Shown piece after piece: positions 59,308 through 64,000 of a stretch of DNA of 64,000 nt. Position numbers and translations under genes: made by a program. The notes beneath the pieces were generated by a model. It searched no databases, was not told the DNA's origin, and saw nothing but the letters and a program-made list of their open reading frames with translations. The DNA is from Pyrus communis (lineage: Eukaryota; Streptophyta; Magnoliopsida; Rosales; Rosaceae). How positions within the stretch are numbered: position 1 is the stretch's first letter; each line of letters starts with the position of its first letter. Location: contig NC_084806.1 of assembly GCF_963583255.1 (NCBI RefSeq), positions 19,324,317-19,388,316 of the forward strand, written 5' to 3'.

Positions 59308-59936
59308 CTTAATTGCAAGTTTACCACTCCATTGTGAGGTGGTATGAAGGGAACTTTATAGCCATTTCATCCTTAGGGTTTCTTTTGGAGAAAAATATGA
59401 GAACACAAGCTCTCATTTTCTCTCTAGGAGGCCGGTTGCCTTGGAGGAATTACTAGCATCTATTTCATCCAAGGTCACTCATCTCTTCATCAATACTCTC
59501 CTTGGTGTAGAGACTTAGAGGTTCTCTATTTTGGGAACTTGGAGAATCCATTCTCCTCCAAGAAATCCATGGAGCTAAAAAGAAAGGAATGAAGGTCCTC
59601 TCTCTTGGGTGATTAGCCTTTGCTTATGCAAAGAGGAATCAACAAGGATATAAGATTTTTCAACTCACTTTGTTTTGAGTTGAGTCTTGGTTCACCATAA
59701 ATACTAGGCTTTGAATTTCATGGGTTAGGTTTTGTTTTTGAGTGCATACAAGCATGATTCCGCCTTTTATTTGTTAATAGCATGCATAGATGTTGCTCAA
59801 ATGAACTTGTTTTTCACAAATATTTCCTTCACAATAATATGAAAATAACTTAAATTACTATAATAAATGGAAATTAACTAAGTAAACGCAAAGAAATAAG
59901 ATAACAAAGTCGCATAAATATGCTTCTATCAATGAC

Positions 59937-60976
59937 CGGCCTCCTTAAGGCTATGGGTTGTTTGGTCCCTTTTGGGTCTTTAGTTAATAAGTTGTCATAC
60001 AATTTATGTTAATGGGCTTGACATTCAAATCCTATTGGGCCTTGTGGCCCAAAACTAACCTAAGGTCTATAACGAACTTATTCGTTTGATTAATTAACAT
60101 ATTAATTAATCATAGCCATAAATAATTAAACCATTTAATTATCCTTACTCATCTCCATTAAATCCTTCAAACATTACCTTACACGGTGTGCGATCCATTA
60201 GGTTCCTTTTAGCGAGGCAGTGGGTGACTAGAACTCTTCAAATTGATTGTGAATTGAAACTTACTTTCAATTCTCCCTTTAACGATTATACACCTTTAGG
60301 GCTTCCATAAACCATGAGTGAAACCTAGCAGTATGTCAAGGCTACCTAAGCTAATTAGAAGAGGTGGATAACTTATTCAATTTGGGATTACAATGCAATA
60401 CGGTCTTTCTCTAATATAATACTCTTGACGACATTGTTTAGTTTGATAGTTTATTCATGTCTACTATCTAATGTGATTCTTTTACTTATATGATTACCTT
60501 GAATGTGATTTGGAACAACTTCCTAAATCTCATTCATACTCTTGCCAGAGATTCTTAATCATATCATAGAGTATTCTCCCTGAAACGGTTTGAAGGTTAT
60601 AGATCCCTTGTTGCACATTTACTTGCCTCCATGGCCAAGTGGCTTAACCCCAACTATGTCGTGGACACCCTATGACTGAGTGACTTTGACATAGTCAAAT
60701 ATTAAGGACTTAACCACAAGATAACTATGATGCCTTAGGTCAAAATGATTACTTTGCATTATCCCAACCATGAGTTCTTATGTGACATGAGTATGAGAAC
60801 TCCTCATTGATCGCGTTTAGTGGACTCATTCTGTATTGAGCACCTACATACTTGTCTTGGTGTCAGTTACACCAACGACTCAAGGCTAGTCATTCTCTGT
60901 AAGAGAAGACATAGCACATATTGATCTTAATGGACTGTCAATGCCCAATTGTCAATCCTATGATCAGGAACGTTTA
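59937..60976 (-). repeat. Copia-type LTR copy 3, right part
   Basis: It resembles 6960-7982 of the first Copia LTR in the same orientation (for example TGCCTCCATGGCCAAGTGGC, CCTATGATCAGGAACGTTTA). It breaks off about 215 bp short of the LTR start. Continues from 41517-41813. It is much more diverged than the first element's LTRs. Confidence 0.78.
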
Positions 60977-61048
60977 GAGGCCATCAAAGAGAGATGGGAG
61001 AACCTTTGGCATCACAATGAAAGATTATCCAAGGCTAATTCTTATCTT
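60977..61048 (-). other. Short internal remnant between two Copia LTRs
   Basis: About 70 bp lie between LTR copy 3 and LTR copy 4. Next to copy 4 is a degenerate primer-site-like sequence (minus strand AAGAATTAGCCTTGG). This suggests the two LTRs belong to one element that lost nearly all of its interior. Confidence 0.45.
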
Positions 61049-61646
61049 TGAAGTATAAATTTTGTTCTAGCTAAGAACAAGTAAGAACATTTGAACACAT
61101 AAGCAAACTAATAACACTTTAAAGAAAGCATGCATTCAAAAACAATTCTAAAACCCATGACTTTCAAAGCCTAGTGAATGGTGAACCACAATACTCTTTA
61201 ACTACATTAAAGAGAAGAAAGGATTTTGAGATTCATTACCCTTGAAGCTCATCCTTGTTTCCACAAGGGATTCACCCAAGTGGAGGGCCTTCAAGTCACC
61301 TCTTAGCTCCTTAGATCTTCCTTGTGATTTTCTTCCTTTTGATACTCCTTTGCTCCTTGAGGATGTGAGGAAAGTATCTCCAAGAACACCAAAAGTTTGG
61401 TGTCTCTAAGTCTGCACACCAAATATGAGGTGTGAAGATGAAATGGATGACTTAGAGGAAGAAAAAATTGCTAGCTATTTTTCCCCTAAGTGGCTGGCCT
61501 CTATAAAGAAAAGGGAGAAAAAGTTTCTCTTCTTTTGCCTCAAAGAAAACCCTAGTGAGAGAATGTCTATAAAGTTGCCTTTAGACCACCTCACATATGA
61601 GTGGCAAACTTGCAATTAATTCAAGTCCATTACCACTTACCCCATG
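61049..61646 (-). repeat. Copia-type LTR copy 4, first part
   Basis: It resembles 6402-6960 (motifs such as AAAGCCTAGT, GGTGAACCA and TCACCCAA near equivalent places), with the LTR end TATACTTCA on the minus strand at 61049. It is split by a solo LTR at 61647-63885 and resumes at 63891. A 64-codon frame at 61425 inside it has no support as a gene. Confidence 0.68.
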
Positions 61647-63885
61647 TGATAGGAGCATATTCATGCGACTTAATTAGCTTGTTCTCGTGCATTTATGTTG
61701 TGTTTATTTAGTTATTTTAGTGTTTAAGGCCACTTTTGTGTATTTTCAGATTATAAGGCCAAAGTGTGCAAGAAGATGCAAATTGGAGTCTTTTGGAGCG
61801 AAAGAGGAATGAATGAGTTGAAGACTTGAAGAAACGACGAATTCCTACTCCAATGATGAATTCTTACCAAAACGAGGAATCCTACTCAAACAAGGTTTCC
61901 TATTTTAGGAAAGTTAATCCTAAGTTTCCCGTTTTGGTAACCTTTCCTAATCTTAAACGTCCGTATTTTTCTAGCCATTTTGAAGTCTTTGTAGGCGCTT
62001 TAGGACACAAAACGAAGGCCCTAGCCCAATTATCCATCCTTGCCATGCCCTTTTATTTTCTTCCCTTCCCTTGCCGTGCAAGGGAGGGCAATTTTGTCCT
62101 AGGGTTGCACTTAAAACACATGCTTTTAAACCCTAGCCGCACCTTTATATTTATGTTTTAATTTCCTATTTTCGTAAGCCTTTGATTTAATTTTAAATAA
62201 GCTAGGGTTAGTTTTCTGAAATCATACATTTTTCCTAACCCTAGCCGCACCCTTCCACAATCTCCCTTGAAGCCGTAGCCTCCATAATCCTTTTTCTCCA
62301 TTTTTCAGCCGTCACCACCATCCCATAATTTCCCACCTAGCCGTGACTACACACATCCACCCTAATCCCCTTTTCAGCCGCAAGAATTATCCCATATTTC
62401 ATTCTATCCAGAAAACCATATAACCCTAATTTCCTCAAAAGCCGTGGCCCCCCCCATTTTATGATGGACCCTAATAAACAAAAGCTTTCAGCCGCAACTT
62501 TGGATTCCATTCATCATTGACCCTAAATTACAACCAAGCCATTGCAGCCAATTCCCACTTAAGCCGTAGCCCCCCATTCACACAGGGGTGAGCCATTCAC
62601 CATAATAAATTATTCTATCATTCACACACAAAAACCTAGCAGCCACCATCCCTTCCATTTTCCTTCCATAATCCGTGCATATCCATTCCATCCTAGCCAA
62701 TTTCCAGCCTTCCTCCATCACTGCCGCAGCCATTCCACCACTCTCCACCACCTTCCAAACCTTCCTACACCACCCCATAACCTTGCCGCACCACCAAACC
62801 TCCCTAAATCCGTCCCCAACCCAAAACAACATCCAGAAATTCCCAAAAACCTCACTGCCGCAGCAAGGAGAAGAGGAAAGAGGAGCTTCGACGCGCAGAA
62901 ATTCAAGTGGATTCGTTGTGCGTTCTAGGTGTAATCCATCCTTTGTTTTTTATGTTTAAATTCAATTTTATTTTTCTTGTTGTGAACATGAGAGGCTAAA
63001 CCCCTAATTAGCTAGGGGGTGATTCGAAACCATGTTTATGCTTGCAATATGAATTGATTACTTTTGGTTGGAATTTCATGAATGGTGAATTCAATTTGTT
63101 TAACTGCTTGATCGATAACTTATTTATGTATGTTGATTGAGAGTGCACGCTTAATTTTCATGCATGAATATGACGCTAGAATATAAGTGAATTTCACCTA
63201 ATAGTTATGAACTTATATTCACAAGTAGTGGAGGTTGCTTATAAACAATCGCGTTAAATAAATTCTTGGCATAAGTTTCATGCAATCATAGTAACGAATG
63301 CCTCGTCAACACTTATAGTTTTCATGATGCTTAATGATTCTTGCTTGTATCTCTATTATGCAATTCATGTAGGGAACTTGTGGGGAATGCTTTGGGTTGT
63401 CGCATGCAATCATCCAATTCATTAACTTAAGGAAAACTTGACGGTTAATTTAAGCGGACCTAATTAACCTGGGGTGTTGAGTTTCATAATTCATCGAAAG
63501 ACCAACTGAAAATCAAATTGTATGCAAGTGTGACATGTGTGGAGAAGAACCTTCTAGCTAGCATTCATCCATATTTTCATCACATTCATATTTATATTCT
63601 GCCTTTTAATTACAATCTTTGCATTTAGTTAATTTCGTCAAAACCTCAATCCCCCTTTACTTTAGTGTCTAATTTAGTTAGAAAGTGTCTTAGTTTGTGT
63701 TTATAAGTGTTTTACATTCTTTGAGTCTAGTTTAGTGTTTTTAACGTTTGTTTTACGTTTTTGAGTCAGTTTCCAAGTGATTTAGTAATCCCTCCTAATC
63801 CCCGGTCTAGAACGATCCCTACTTGCATCTTTACTACAATTGTCACAAGAGGGTTTTAATTTGTGTGCTTAATTAGTTGGCATCA
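61647..63885 (+). repeat. Athila-type solo LTR D (2239 bp)
   Basis: It starts TGATAGGAGCATATTCATGC and ends AGTTGGCATCA, with target duplication CCATG (61642-61646, 63886-63890). The R/U5-like part (about 62990-63880) matches LTRs A and B well, including CATGAATATGACGCTAGAAT. The U3 (about 61800-62900) is different: it lacks the CACATGCA array and instead has many AGCCG(C/T) repeats. Confidence 0.87.
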
Positions 63886-63890
63886 CCATG

Positions 63891-64000
63891 GCCGGCCATC
63901 CTATAGTTATTGTGCTAATTGCCTGTTTTGTTTTAGTTGTCATACAACTTAAACATATTGGGCCTTGTGGACCAAAATCCTTTTGGGCCCCAAGACCCAA
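63891..64000 (-). repeat. Copia-type LTR copy 4, second part (runs off the window)
   Basis: It continues the LTR of 61049-61646: GTTGTCATACAACTTAA and GGGCCTTGTGG resemble 6990-7040. It is cut by the window end. Confidence 0.68.

Larger units (their letters stand above)
43317..59831 (+). repeat. Copia-type solo LTR (copy 2), split by the full-length Athila-like element
   Basis: The parts are 43317-44570 and 59313-59831 (1773 bp, against 1798 bp for the complete LTR at 6402-8199). It starts TGTTGGAAATGTGCCC and ends TTTCCTTCA. The flanks CAATA at 43312-43316 and 59832-59836 are a perfect 5-bp target duplication. No primer site follows the end, so it is a solo LTR. Confidence 0.85.
41814..59931 (-). 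repeat. Athila-type solo LTR C, split by nested insertions
   Basis: The parts are 41814-43316 and 59837-59931 (about 1.6 kb together). On the minus strand it starts TGATAGAAGCATATTTATGC (59931) and ends CTACCACATCA (41814). The flanks are ATGGC (41809-41813) and ATGAC (59932-59936), a target duplication with one mismatch. No primer site or purine tract adjoins it, so it is a solo LTR. It has a 27-bp tandem duplication near 42897-42951. Confidence 0.75.

Noticed and set aside
61826..62161. 111-codon plus-strand frame in solo LTR D
   Set aside because: Located in LTR U3; no homology recognised, and the length is reachable by chance.

Overview
This window is AT-rich plant nuclear DNA from a eudicot. 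It is about 85-90% transposable elements, with one short island of host genes. The LTR families (one starting TGATAGGAGCATAT, one starting TGTTGGAAATGTGCCC) and the kinase, DOG1-like and acyl-CoA oxidase sequences make me think of Rosaceae, perhaps apple or pear. That species guess is recall, not something the sequence proves.

Layout. (1) 1-8199: a minus-strand LTR retrotransposon of Copia type, with near-identical LTRs and a decayed interior. It is inserted into the coding frame of an LRR receptor-kinase gene. (2) 8200-16319, the host island: the 3' half of that kinase gene (also carrying a premature stop), an intact single-exon DOG1-domain gene at 12191-12844, and a ten-exon peroxisomal acyl-CoA oxidase (ACX4-type) pseudogene on the minus strand. 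The pseudogene has one nonsense codon, lacks its last exons, and at its ATG is joined in frame to a Gypsy reverse transcriptase fragment. (3) 16320-20742: a decayed Tat-like Gypsy element. (4) 21412-22855: an aspartic protease (nepenthesin/CDR1-type) pseudogene. (5) 22861-26373: a decayed endogenous caulimovirid with two copies of its intergenic region and a broken movement-protein region. (6) 26378-36175: a second Tat-like Gypsy element, truncated at its 5' end and internally deleted, with minisatellites, an antisense ORF and a 2.4-kb nested insertion. (7) 36176-41516: the 3' end of an Athila-like element with its 2.85-kb LTR. (8) 41517-60976: a four-level nest. A Copia LTR remnant is split by an Athila-type solo LTR, which is split by a Copia solo LTR, which is split by a full-length 14.7-kb Athila-like element (44571-59307). 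Three of these steps have recognisable 5-bp target-site duplications. (9) 61049-64000: another Copia LTR, split by an Athila-type solo LTR with its own duplication.

The full-length Athila-like element is young: its two 2357-bp LTRs differ at nine sites that I counted, all transitions. Its fused gag-pol frame of 1840 codons is interrupted by only two stops, both explainable as C-to-T changes. Between pol and the 3' LTR it carries a 225-codon ORF on the opposite strand. This ORF encodes a predicted coiled-coil protein with a Pro/Ser repeat tail, has its own TATA-like sequence, and is bracketed by direct repeats. It is the best candidate here for something poorly described. The LTR promoter regions of this family also carry dense arrays of the CACATGCA motif upstream of the TATA box.

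No tRNA, rRNA, CRISPR array or bacterial feature was seen. The only host gene that looks intact is the DOG1-domain gene.
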